A stretch of DNA of 64,000 nucleotides from contig OZ244832.1 of the NCBI GenBank assembly GCA_965220485.1, positions 3,906,001 through 3,970,000 on the forward strand, given 5' to 3'. The stretch comes from Aldehydirespirator sp965220485 (lineage in GTDB: Bacteria > Actinomycetota > Acidimicrobiia > Acidimicrobiales > Aldehydirespiratoraceae). Shown piece by piece: positions 54,765 to 63,331 of this stretch. The translations under genes were made by a program, and so were the position numbers. The notes under the pieces were generated by a model, which searched no databases, was not told the origin of the DNA, and saw only the letters and a list, made by a program, of their open reading frames with translations. Each line of letters begins with the position of its first letter. Position 1 is the first letter of the stretch.

Positions 54765-55301
54765 ATGGACACCGAAGAGCTGATAGCCCCGGATCTGATC
54801 CTGCTGCTCCTGGCTGCTCCGACTCGGTGGCCGCAGGCTCAGAATCGCATCAACGGAATCACCAGGCTCGAGAAGCTGCTATTCCTGATCGATAAGGAAT
54901 GCAAGCAGGTGCGAGCCATCGATAAGCCTTTCGACTTCACCGCATACCACTACGGGCCGTACTCCAAGGAGGTTTATGAGGCTGTTGAACTGCTGGAGGA
55001 GGCGAGACTATTGAGCGAACATCGACAGTTCACTGAGTCGGATCTTGATCGTGCAGAAGAGGTGCTGTATTCGGACACGGCAACAGAGATTTCCTATGAG
55101 CGTCAATTCATACTCACCGATGAGGGCAAGAGCGTCGCATCGTATTTGGCTAAGTCCCATCCGCAGTTTCAGAGGCAGATAGAGTTACTGAAGGATCAGT
55201 ACGCAGGGCTGACCCTAGAAGATCTGATCTATCGCGTATACCACAAGTATCCCGAATATACCGAGAAATCGATCATCCGTGACAAGGTGATGCGGGCCTA
55301 A
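54765..55301 (+). CDS. YwgA/SocA-like (Panacea-like) helical protein
   Basis: ATG at 54765 has GGAG 8 nt upstream. The 178-residue protein starts with a winged-helix-like region: NGITRLEKLLFLIDKECKQV, FDFTAYHYGPYSKEVYEAVE and LLEEARLLSE. The LQKLLFL...F..YHYGPYS pattern is shared by YwgA-like proteins and, more loosely, SocA/Panacea antitoxins. A C-terminal helical part follows (YERQFILTDEGKSVASYLAK). The role may be sensing or neutralising a partner. It is the first of four closely packed genes whose G+C is visibly lower than that of their neighbours. Confidence 0.55.
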   Translation: MDTEELIAPDLILLLLAAPTRWPQAQNRINGITRLEKLLFLIDKECKQVRAIDKPFDFTAYHYGPYSKEVYEAVELLEEARLLSEHRQFTESDLDRAEEVLYSDTATEISYERQFILTDEGKSVASYLAKSHPQFQRQIELLKDQYAGLTLEDLIYRVYHKYPEYTEKSIIRDKVMRA

Positions 55302-55322
55302 GTCCTAGATCCTATAACCAGA

Positions 55323-55904
55323 ATGTCCGCTAGATTACAACTAGGCTATTCTGTCTTTGTTGGACTCTGTACCTTGGCTTCTCTATGGCTTCAGTGGCGA
55401 AGAGAAAAGCGTGACACCGAGCGACTTCTAACGATCACACATGAAAATGCGAAAGAAGTTCGCACAAGACTACGATCAGATATCGTCGGTCTACTCTATA
55501 GCAGTCTCCTGCCAATGAAACTGCTATTTGTGCATCTTAGCACAGAAGAGCGGCTAAAGAAGGAACTCGAATGGATAGTTCGAAAGCCTGAGATCACGCA
55601 GACACTTGCCGGATTGCTGGGTGACTTGATCGACGCCGAGAAGTATCCACTTAGGTCACGCCGCATTCAGAGACTTCAAACAGTCGCATCGGTTCTGGGC
55701 GCGCTTTCGCTAGTCGGTGTGTTACTGCCGCTCGTAAGCTGGTTCATGAACGAGCCGGTAGAATACCATCCAGGCAATTGGATAATGCTTGCAACTTTGG
55801 TCGCGGCTGTTGTGACATTCGTGACCGCGACGGTTGTCAAGTCGAGGTACCAATACCGAATAAACGTGATCCTCTATTCTGGAACGGGGACGATATCATC
55901 ATGA
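55323..55904 (+). CDS. membrane protein of the low-G+C cassette
   Basis: The 193-residue protein has three hydrophobic helices: about 8-26 (GYSVFVGLCTLASLWLQWRR), about 122-142 (VASVLGALSLVGVLLPLVSW) and about 152-172 (WIMLATLVAAVVTFVTATVV). A charged helical region of about 90 residues lies between the first two. No family was recognised. Membrane proteins at this position in defence operons often act as effectors that damage the membrane; that role is inferred from context only. Its stop overlaps the next start (ATGA). Confidence 0.55.
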   Translation: MSARLQLGYSVFVGLCTLASLWLQWRREKRDTERLLTITHENAKEVRTRLRSDIVGLLYSSLLPMKLLFVHLSTEERLKKELEWIVRKPEITQTLAGLLGDLIDAEKYPLRSRRIQRLQTVASVLGALSLVGVLLPLVSWFMNEPVEYHPGNWIMLATLVAAVVTFVTATVVKSRYQYRINVILYSGTGTISS

Positions 55905-56326
55905 TGTACAATACGGAAGCGAGTCTAGTTTCTGATTTATGCGACTCCGTGCCGCATCTATGGGGACCCGATGCTACTAGCAGGGTGGAGGTACGTTGCC
56001 ATGATCAGGCTAGCATGGATGTCTTGGTGCAGACACCAGTCAAGCTCATCGGCATCGAAGCGAAGCTGTCTCACTGGAACCGTGTCTTGGCTCAAGCCTA
56101 CCTGCATCGGTATTGTGTGGATCTTGTCTTCGTGGCACTACCAGCGGACAAGATCACGGAAGCGCGACTGCTAGAGGCAGCTTGGTTCGACATCGGCGTG
56201 ATCGCTGTTGACAATGGTTCAACCCACATCCTTCAAGATGCAGATCCAGCCCGACCTGTCAACCGAATACGTCAACGCCTTGTGGATCTCGCCACAGACT
56301 CGGCTGATACACTTAGGAGTGTATGA
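55901..56326 (+). CDS. small PD-(D/E)XK nuclease-like protein
   Basis: The 141-residue protein shows the core of the restriction-endonuclease fold: Asp 40 in MDVLVQTPVKLIGIEAKLSH and E53-A-K55, followed by the helix NRVLAQAYLHRYCVDLVFVA. This D...(E)xK spacing fits PD-(D/E)XK enzymes. The last third contains a strand-helix pair (FDIGVIAVDNGSTHIL). It overlaps the membrane protein gene and the next gene by 4 nt each, so the three are coupled. Predicted role: DNA or RNA cleavage within the cassette. Confidence 0.6.
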   Translation: MMYNTEASLVSDLCDSVPHLWGPDATSRVEVRCHDQASMDVLVQTPVKLIGIEAKLSHWNRVLAQAYLHRYCVDLVFVALPADKITEARLLEAAWFDIGVIAVDNGSTHILQDADPARPVNRIRQRLVDLATDSADTLRSV

Positions 56327-57549
56327 TGCTACATTGTCTTGCGTATGGCAATTCGGATCAGGCGAGCTTTCGTGACCGAGGGGTGAGAGATTGCTTCGAC
56401 ATTCTAACTGTGCCATCAACCATCGCATCCTACTATTCTGATGCCACAGCTGCCTTCGTTCTTTCATCTGAACTGCAATACATGATTGAACCGAGGACGC
56501 CTTTGTTCCAGGAGTTATTGCGAGACCCTAGAGCGTCACACTTCACACTGGCATCATTCATGGGCCATTCGGTTGATTCACATTTGAATGATTCGGTCGA
56601 CCAAGACATTGATGTGTACTTCCCAGCGGACTTCTATTCTGAAGATGTCTGCGCGGAAGTTGTATTGTCGATGGTGGACTTTCAGCGACAGTATGGGGGT
56701 CGGGCTGTAGAGGTTGCCGCCAAGCTGGACCGCTATCGGAAACTGTTAGCGAAGGCCACCGGCGAGGCTCCCACCACGAGTCTGTACGACGATCAGCGTG
56801 GACCGACCTATGTGCTGTGCCCCTATTTTGCGGTCAGGTCGTTTTCAGATGAGTGGTGGTTGGTCATGGAACGTATTTGGGAGGCCACATTACAACTCGA
56901 CACTCCACAAGAGATTTCTCCGGTTGTGTCCATGAGTGATGTCTCACTACTGGAGACAGCGATTGAGAGAGTCCCAGACGGAATGTCATCTAGAGTCTTC
57001 TATTGGATTCCGGGCTTCGACGAAAGACGAGTTGATGTTCGTAGGCTAAGACAGCTTAGAACAGTTGTTAGCAGCCTTTGCGAAACCCGGAAGCTGATGA
57101 ATCTGTATGGAGGCTATTACAGCATTCTGATGGGCAAGTTCGGATTGGCTGGCTTCAACAACGGTCTCGGCTACAGCGAGTCACGTGAATGGCCGACACT
57201 CGACGCAACCGGTGCAGCGCCTGCTCGGTACTATTTGCGCAAGCTACACGCCTATGTGCCTACGGCTACAGCCACAGCGATCATCGAAAATGATAATGCG
57301 TTCATGTGTGATTGCAGTGTCTGTGGAGAGGGACGGTTGCCGAGTGACTTGAACTATCATGAACTCAAGAGACACTTTGCGTTGTCGCGTGCGTGGGAGA
57401 TCAAACAGTCCGAAGAGTTCGATCTAGCTGAACTGCGCACGATGCTCATAGATGACGCCGAACGCTGCCGGGAGTTGCAGCGTCGACTACCGCGAAACAT
57501 CAGGATTCGGAGTGAGCACCTGTCTCGATGGGCTGAGGCATTGGAGTGA
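56323..57549 (+). CDS. uncharacterised protein with CxCxxC zinc-type motif
   Basis: The 408-residue protein was not assigned to a family. Near its end it has FMCDCSVCGEG (Cys 329, 331, 334) followed by NYHELKRHFALSRAW (His 346 and 351). A C-x-C-x2-C then His arrangement is the zinc site of tRNA-guanine transglycosylases and DpdA-like DNA-modifying relatives. Alternating segments earlier (YGGYYSILMGKFGLAGFNNG, LGYSESREWP, PARYYLRKLHAYVPTATATA) would suit a TIM-barrel-like core. The relationship is a motif-level suggestion. It is the last gene of the four-gene cassette. Confidence 0.5.
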   Translation: MMLHCLAYGNSDQASFRDRGVRDCFDILTVPSTIASYYSDATAAFVLSSELQYMIEPRTPLFQELLRDPRASHFTLASFMGHSVDSHLNDSVDQDIDVYFPADFYSEDVCAEVVLSMVDFQRQYGGRAVEVAAKLDRYRKLLAKATGEAPTTSLYDDQRGPTYVLCPYFAVRSFSDEWWLVMERIWEATLQLDTPQEISPVVSMSDVSLLETAIERVPDGMSSRVFYWIPGFDERRVDVRRLRQLRTVVSSLCETRKLMNLYGGYYSILMGKFGLAGFNNGLGYSESREWPTLDATGAAPARYYLRKLHAYVPTATATAIIENDNAFMCDCSVCGEGRLPSDLNYHELKRHFALSRAWEIKQSEEFDLAELRTMLIDDAERCRELQRRLPRNIRIRSEHLSRWAEALE

Positions 57550-57739
57550 TGAGGCATTTCGGGTCCGGATGCAGCTGTTGGATTCCGCTCTTGTCTTGTG
57601 GGCAGCGTTGCTTTGGAGATTCGTTTGCTTACGCTCATGAAGCCATTTGGCGTGTGGTGAATCGTTCTACTGCTGTTGCGGTGCGCCGATGTCAAGGGAC
57701 GAACAGCGGGCTCCTGGGGTGAGTACGACGTATGGCGGG

Positions 57740-60514
57740 ATGGGCAAGCGCAAGCTGATTGAGGTGGCTTTGCCGCTGGACGCGATCAACGCGGCGGCGG
57801 CCAAGGAGAAGTCGATTCGGCATGGGCACCCCTCGTCGCTGCATCTTTGGTGGTCACGCAAGCCGTTGGCCGCCTGTCGGGCGGTGCTGTTCGCATCGTT
57901 GGTGGACGATCCCTCTTGTGATGCGTCGTTGACGCGGGCTGAGCAGGCGGCTGCCCGTGACGACCTGTTCGATCTGGTGACGCGGCTGGTCGATTGGCAG
58001 AGCAGCAACGATCCGACGGTGCTGGCGGAGGCGCGGGCCGCGATCGCGAGATCCTGTGGGGGCGATCGTCCCGCGGTGCTCGACCCGTTCGCCGGCGGCG
58101 GGTCCATTCCTCTGGAGGCCCAGAGGCTGGGGCTTGCGGCCCATGCGGGGGACTTGAACCCGGTGGCGGTGCTGATCAACAAGGCGATAGTGGAGATCCC
58201 GCCCCGGTTCGCGGGAAGGCCACCCGTTCATCCCGCCCAAGCGGGAGCGTCGGTGCTGGGGTCGTGGCCGGGGTCGACGGGTTTGGCGGCAGATGTCCGC
58301 CACTATGGCCAATGGATGCGCGACCAGGCTGCAACCCGGATCGGCTATTTGTACCCAGATGTCGAGCTGCCGCCGGATCATGGCGGAGGGCGGGCCACGG
58401 CCATCGCGTGGCTGTGGACGCGTGCCGTCCGGTGCGCGAACCCGGCCTGCGGAGCCACCATGCCGCTGGCTTCTGGTTGGTGGCTGTCCAAGAAGAAGGG
58501 CCGCAAGCAGTGGCTGGAGCCGGTCGTAGATGGCGGGCGTGTCCGCTTCGAGGTCGGCAGCGGCACTGGCGAACCACCCGACCCGCCCAAGTACGGAAGG
58601 GCGAAGTTCCGCTGCATCTGCTGCGGCGAGGCATGCCCGGAAGGCCACGTCAAGGCCGAGGCAGCCGCTGGTCGCATGGGAGCCCTGCTGACAGCGGTGG
58701 CCGCCCAAGGGCGCCGACAGAGGGTCTATTTGGCCCCGACTGAACGCCACGAAGAGGCGGCGAAGGTTCACGTTCCTGACGCTCCGGACTTCGGAGACCT
58801 TCCCAACGACCCGCGCGCGATCACGGTTCCGAATTGGGGCATGACGCAATGGACTGACTTGTTCATGCCCAGGCAGCTGACCGCCTTGTGCACGTTCTCC
58901 GACTTGGTGTCAGAGGCCCGGGAGCAGGCGCGTGAGGATGCTCGGACAGCGGGCCTCGCGGACGATGGAGTCCCGCTGCGCGACAACGGCACGGGAGCAG
59001 CGGCCTATGCCGAGGCCGTGTCCGTCTACTTGGCGTTCGCTGTCTCCAAGCTGGCGGATCTGGGCAACTCGTTGTGCGCTTGGGAGCCGAACGCTGAGTG
59101 CCCTCGGCATCTGTTCGCTCGGCAGGCGATTCCGATGGTGTGGGACTTTGCCGAGGGGAACCCGCTGTCGGAGTCGTCGGGATCGTGGTCGGTGATCCTC
59201 GACGGCATTGTGCGGACGTTCGACTCGAAGGCGTGGCCGCCGCCGTCGCCTGCCAGCGTCGCGACCGTGGAGCGCCAGGACGCCATGTCGCTCCCGGTGC
59301 CGGCGGTGCCTGTGCTGGTGTCCACCGATCCGCCCTACTACGACAATGTCGGCTACGCCGACGTGTCGGACTTCTTCTACGTGTGGCTGCGCCGCTCGCT
59401 GAGCGCCGTGTTCCCCGACGTGTGCTCCACGCTGCTCGTCCCCAAGGCACACGAGTTGATCGCCGCCCCCTACCGCCACGGCGACGACAAGCGGGCCGCC
59501 GAGGGCTTCTTCGAGGACGGGCTCGGACAGGTCTTCGCCCGGCTGCGCGACATCCAGGACCCCCGGTTCCCGCTCACGGTGTACTACGCGTTCAAGCAGG
59601 CCGAGACCGACGACGACGGAACCGCCTCCACCGGCTGGGAGACGATGCTGGCCGCTCTGCTCAAGGCCGGGCTGGCCATCACCGGCACGTGGCCGGTGCG
59701 CAGCGAGGCGTCCAACCGGATGCGCTCGCTCGACAGCAACGCGCTGGCCTCGTCCCTCGTGCTGGTGTGCCGGCCCCGGCCCGAGGACGCGCCGGTGGCC
59801 TCCCGCCGGGACTTTCTCGACCAGCTCACCCGCCGACTGCCCGAGGCGCTGCGGCTCATGCGCCAGGGCAGCATCGCCCCCGTCGACCTGGCCCAGGCGG
59901 CCATCGGCCCCGGCATGGAGATCTTCTCGACGTATTCCCGCGTGGTCGAGGCGGGCGGCGCCGACATGACCGTGCGCGATGCGCTGGCCGCCATCAACCG
60001 GGTGCTGGACGAAACGCTCGAAGGTGCCGACGCCGAACTGGACGCCGACACCCGCTGGGCCGTCACTTGGTACAGCGAGCAGGGCCACGACCCCGGCGAC
60101 TACGGCCGGGCCGAGCAGCTCTCCAAAGCCCGCAACACCTCGGTCGCCGGTCTGGTGGAGGCCGGAATCGTAGAGGCCCACGGCGGCAGGGTGAGGCTGC
60201 TTCCCCGGTCCGAGCTCGACAGGGACTGGGATCCCGACGCCGACAATCGCCGCACCGTCTGGGAAGTCGTGCAGCACCTGATCCGCCGACTGGAAGAGGG
60301 CGGCGAACGCGCGGGCGCCGATCTGCTGCGCTTCGCCGGCACCGACGCCGAGCCCGCCCGTGAGCTGGCTTATCGCCTTTACCACATATGCGAACGGAAG
60401 GGCTGGGCCGCTGACGCACTCGCCTACAACAGCCTCGTCTCGGTCTGGCCCGAACTCAGCCGCCTCGCGGCCGAGCCGCCGCAGGGCCAGGCGGATCTTG
60501 GGTTCACCGACTGA
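57740..60514 (+). CDS. DUF1156 DNA methyltransferase (defence)
   Basis: ATG at 57740 (MGKRKLIEVALPLDAINAAA) is the family-typical start; earlier starts at 57689 and 57719 are possible. The 924-residue protein has the DUF1156 opening KSIRHGHPSSLHLWWSRKPL, the SAM-binding VLDPFAGGGSIPLEAQRLGL (about residue 112), zinc-ribbon cysteines in CANPACGATM and CICCGEACP, and the amino-methyltransferase catalytic motif DPPYYDN (about residue 530). It would methylate adenine or cytosine-N4 in DNA. DUF1156 enzymes occur with DUF499 ATPases and SNF2 helicases in predicted phage-defence loci, as here. The G+C is again high. Confidence 0.9.
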   Translation: MGKRKLIEVALPLDAINAAAAKEKSIRHGHPSSLHLWWSRKPLAACRAVLFASLVDDPSCDASLTRAEQAAARDDLFDLVTRLVDWQSSNDPTVLAEARAAIARSCGGDRPAVLDPFAGGGSIPLEAQRLGLAAHAGDLNPVAVLINKAIVEIPPRFAGRPPVHPAQAGASVLGSWPGSTGLAADVRHYGQWMRDQAATRIGYLYPDVELPPDHGGGRATAIAWLWTRAVRCANPACGATMPLASGWWLSKKKGRKQWLEPVVDGGRVRFEVGSGTGEPPDPPKYGRAKFRCICCGEACPEGHVKAEAAAGRMGALLTAVAAQGRRQRVYLAPTERHEEAAKVHVPDAPDFGDLPNDPRAITVPNWGMTQWTDLFMPRQLTALCTFSDLVSEAREQAREDARTAGLADDGVPLRDNGTGAAAYAEAVSVYLAFAVSKLADLGNSLCAWEPNAECPRHLFARQAIPMVWDFAEGNPLSESSGSWSVILDGIVRTFDSKAWPPPSPASVATVERQDAMSLPVPAVPVLVSTDPPYYDNVGYADVSDFFYVWLRRSLSAVFPDVCSTLLVPKAHELIAAPYRHGDDKRAAEGFFEDGLGQVFARLRDIQDPRFPLTVYYAFKQAETDDDGTASTGWETMLAALLKAGLAITGTWPVRSEASNRMRSLDSNALASSLVLVCRPRPEDAPVASRRDFLDQLTRRLPEALRLMRQGSIAPVDLAQAAIGPGMEIFSTYSRVVEAGGADMTVRDALAAINRVLDETLEGADAELDADTRWAVTWYSEQGHDPGDYGRAEQLSKARNTSVAGLVEAGIVEAHGGRVRLLPRSELDRDWDPDADNRRTVWEVVQHLIRRLEEGGERAGADLLRFAGTDAEPARELAYRLYHICERKGWAADALAYNSLVSVWPELSRLAAEPPQGQADLGFTD

Positions 60515-60538
60515 CCGCCACCGGTAGCCTGAGACAGA

Positions 60539-63269
60539 ATGCGCGCCGTGGAGCGGAGGCGGAAGCTGATCGAGGTGGCGTTGCCCTTGGACGCGATCAA
60601 CACGGCCGCGGCCCAGGAGAAGTCGATCCGGCACGGGCATCCCTCCACGTTGCATCTCTGGTGGGCGCGCCGACCGCTGGCGGCCTGCCGGGCGGTGCTG
60701 TTCGCGTCGCTGGTGGACGACCCGTCCTGTGACGAGTCGCTAACTCGGGAAGAGCAGGAAGTCAAGCGCAAGGAACTCTTCGGCCTGATCGAGCGTCTGG
60801 TGCAGTGGGAGAACAGCAACGATGCCCACGTTCTGGCTGAAGCACATGAAGAGATAGTGAAATCCACCGGGGGGGGGGGGGGCTGCCAGCCGTTCTGGAT
60901 CCGTTCGCTGGTGGTGGGTCGATCCCGTTGGAGGCTCAGCGCCTGGGGTTGGAGGCCCATGCCAGCGACCTGAACCCGGTGGCGGTGCTCATCAGCAAGG
61001 CCCTTATCGAGGTCCCGCCCCGGTTCGCCGGCCGCCCGCCGATCCACGCCGACTCGGGTCGAGCGAGTGCCTTGGGCTCCTGGTCGGGGGCGCAAGGCCT
61101 TGCTGCGGACGTGCGTCACTACGGACAGTGGATGCGCGAGCGGGCCGAGCCGCGCATCAGCCGCCTGTACCCGGAGGTCGCACTACCAGCCGAGCACGGC
61201 GGCGGGCAGGCGACGGTCATCGCCTGGATATGGGCTCGCACCGTGTTGTGCCCCAACCCGGCGTGCGGCTCGACCATGCCGCTGCTGAACTCCTTCGCAC
61301 TGTCGCGGCGCAAGAACCGGGAGGCCTGGCTGCAGCCCGAACCCGACCCGCAGGCGCGCACGATCCGATTCCGGGTGCACCACGGGCCTGGGTGTCCGCC
61401 CGGAGGCACCGTCAATCGCGGCGGCGCCGTCTGCCCGGCCTGCGGGTCCGGCATGCCTCTCAAGAAGGTTCGGGCGGCGGCCAAGGCGGGCGGCCTGGGC
61501 TCTCAGCTCGTCTGCATCGTGGCCGAGGGAGACCGCAGACGGATCTACCTGCCGTCAGATGATGCCCATGTGGAGGCGGCGCGGGTCGAACCGCCTCCCG
61601 ATCCGCCCTTCGGCGATCTTCCGTTCAACCCGCGGGCTGTAACTGCCCCCAACTACGGCCTCACTCAGTGGGCTGACCTGTTCACAGCCCGTCAGCTGAC
61701 CACGATGTGCACCTTCGCCGATCTCGTGGCCGAGGCCCGTGAGCAGGTGCTGGCTGATGGGGGCGACGAGTCGTACGCCGACGCCATTGCCCTCTATCTG
61801 AGCCTCGCTGTGGGGCGTCTGGCCAACCGCAGTTCCAGTCTGTGCTTCTGGAATCCTGGACGCGACACCATCGAGCAGGTGTTCGCCCGCAACGCGCTGC
61901 CGATGATCTGGGTGTACGCGGAGGGCAACCCGTTCTCCGGCTCCTCTGGCAACTTTCTGGGCCAGCTCGACTATCTGGTTGCGGCGCTGGAGCGGGTGCC
62001 CGCCGGACGCCGGGGGCACGCGAAGCAACTGGACGCCCGCTCACTCCACCGCATCGGGAACACAGCGATGGTGTGCACCGACCCGCCCTACTACGACAAC
62101 GTCCCCTACGCAGACCTCTCCGACTTCTTCTATGTGGGCTGCGTCGGTGCCTCAAAGACATGCACCCCGATCTGTGCAGCACACTGCTGGTGCCCAAGGC
62201 TCAGGAACTCATCGCCGAGCCAGTCCGCCAGGGTGACTGGAACTCTGCTGCCGCCTTCTTCGAGGTCGGGCTAAGACAGGCGTTCGCCGCCGTCATCGAC
62301 GTCCAGGACGAGGCCTATCCGTTCACTGTCTTCTACGCGTTCAAGCAGGCCGAGGACACAGGCGACGGCGCTGGGCGGGTGTCCACGGGCTGGGAGACGA
62401 TGCTCGCGGGTCTGCTGGACTCGGGCGCGACCATCACCGGCACCTGGCCCGTCCGCACCGAACAGCCCGGCGGTCTGCGGGTAGTGGGCCGAGCCGCGCT
62501 GGCCTCGTCCATCGTGCTGGTGTGCCGACGCCGGCTGGCGGATGCGCCCCTTACCACCCGGCGCGACTTCCTGTCGTCGCTGCATGCGGAGTTGCCGGAG
62601 GCTCTGCAAATGATGCAGCAGGGCAACATTGCTCCGGTCGATCTGGCCCAAGCGTCGATCGGCCCAGGCATGGCGATCTTCTCCCGCTACCGCCGCGTGG
62701 TCGAGGCCGACGGCAGCTCTATGTCGGTGCGCGACGCACTGTCGGCCATCAATCGGGCACTCGATGTTGTGCTGGCCGAGCAGGAGGCCGACTTCGATGC
62801 CGACACCCGCTGGGCCGTCGCGTGGTACAGCGAGTTCGGATTCGACGAGGGATCGGCCGGCGCGGCCGAGACGCTCAGCAAGGCGAAGAACACCTCCATT
62901 GACGGCCTGGTTCGGGCGGGGATCCTTCAGCAGCAAGGCAACTCCTGCCGCCTGCTCGCCCGCAGCGAACTCGACGAGGACTGGGCACCGGACACCGACC
63001 AGCGGCTCACCGTGTGGGAGATCGTTCAGCATCTGATTCGCAGGCTGGAGAACGAGGGCGAGATGGCAGCCGCCGATGTGATGCGCGCCATCGGCGGCTT
63101 GGCCGAACCGGCGCGCGATCTTGCCTATCGCCTCTACCACACCTGCGAGCGCAAGGGCTGGACTGCGGACGCGCTCGCCTACAACGGCCTCGTGGCGGCC
63201 TGGCCCGAGTTGAGCCGCCTGGCTGATGTGGCCCCCGAGGGCCAGGGCTCGCTCGGGTTCTCCGGATGA
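60539..63269 (+). pseudogene. second DUF1156 DNA methyltransferase, two frameshifts including a G14 tract
   Basis: ATG at 60539 starts a paralogue of the preceding gene (RRKLIEVALPLDAINTAAAQ, EKSIRHGHPSTLHLWWARRP). The frame breaks at a run of 14 G (60869-60882); 12 or 15 G would restore LPAVLDPFAGGGSIPLEAQR, the SAM-binding site. The zinc cysteines CPNPACGSTM and the catalytic DPPYYDN (about 62080) are intact. A second break lies near 62135, where GTGGGCTGC replaces the expected GTGTGGCTGC (one T missing). With both corrected the protein would have 910 residues. The break may be biological phase variation or assembly error. Confidence 0.85.
60869..60882 (+). repeat. G14 homopolymer within the methyltransferase gene
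   Basis: Fourteen consecutive G residues interrupt codons after KST. The tandem paralogue has ordinary sequence at the same position (RSCGGDRPAVLDP). Tracts of this kind are hotspots for replication slippage and control phase-variable restriction genes in other bacteria. Confidence 0.85.
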
Positions 63270-63331
63270 GAAGAACCGCCGATGCCGCTCGAAGAGGGGC
63301 AACTGTCCCACGCTTGGGGTAGAAGTACTGC

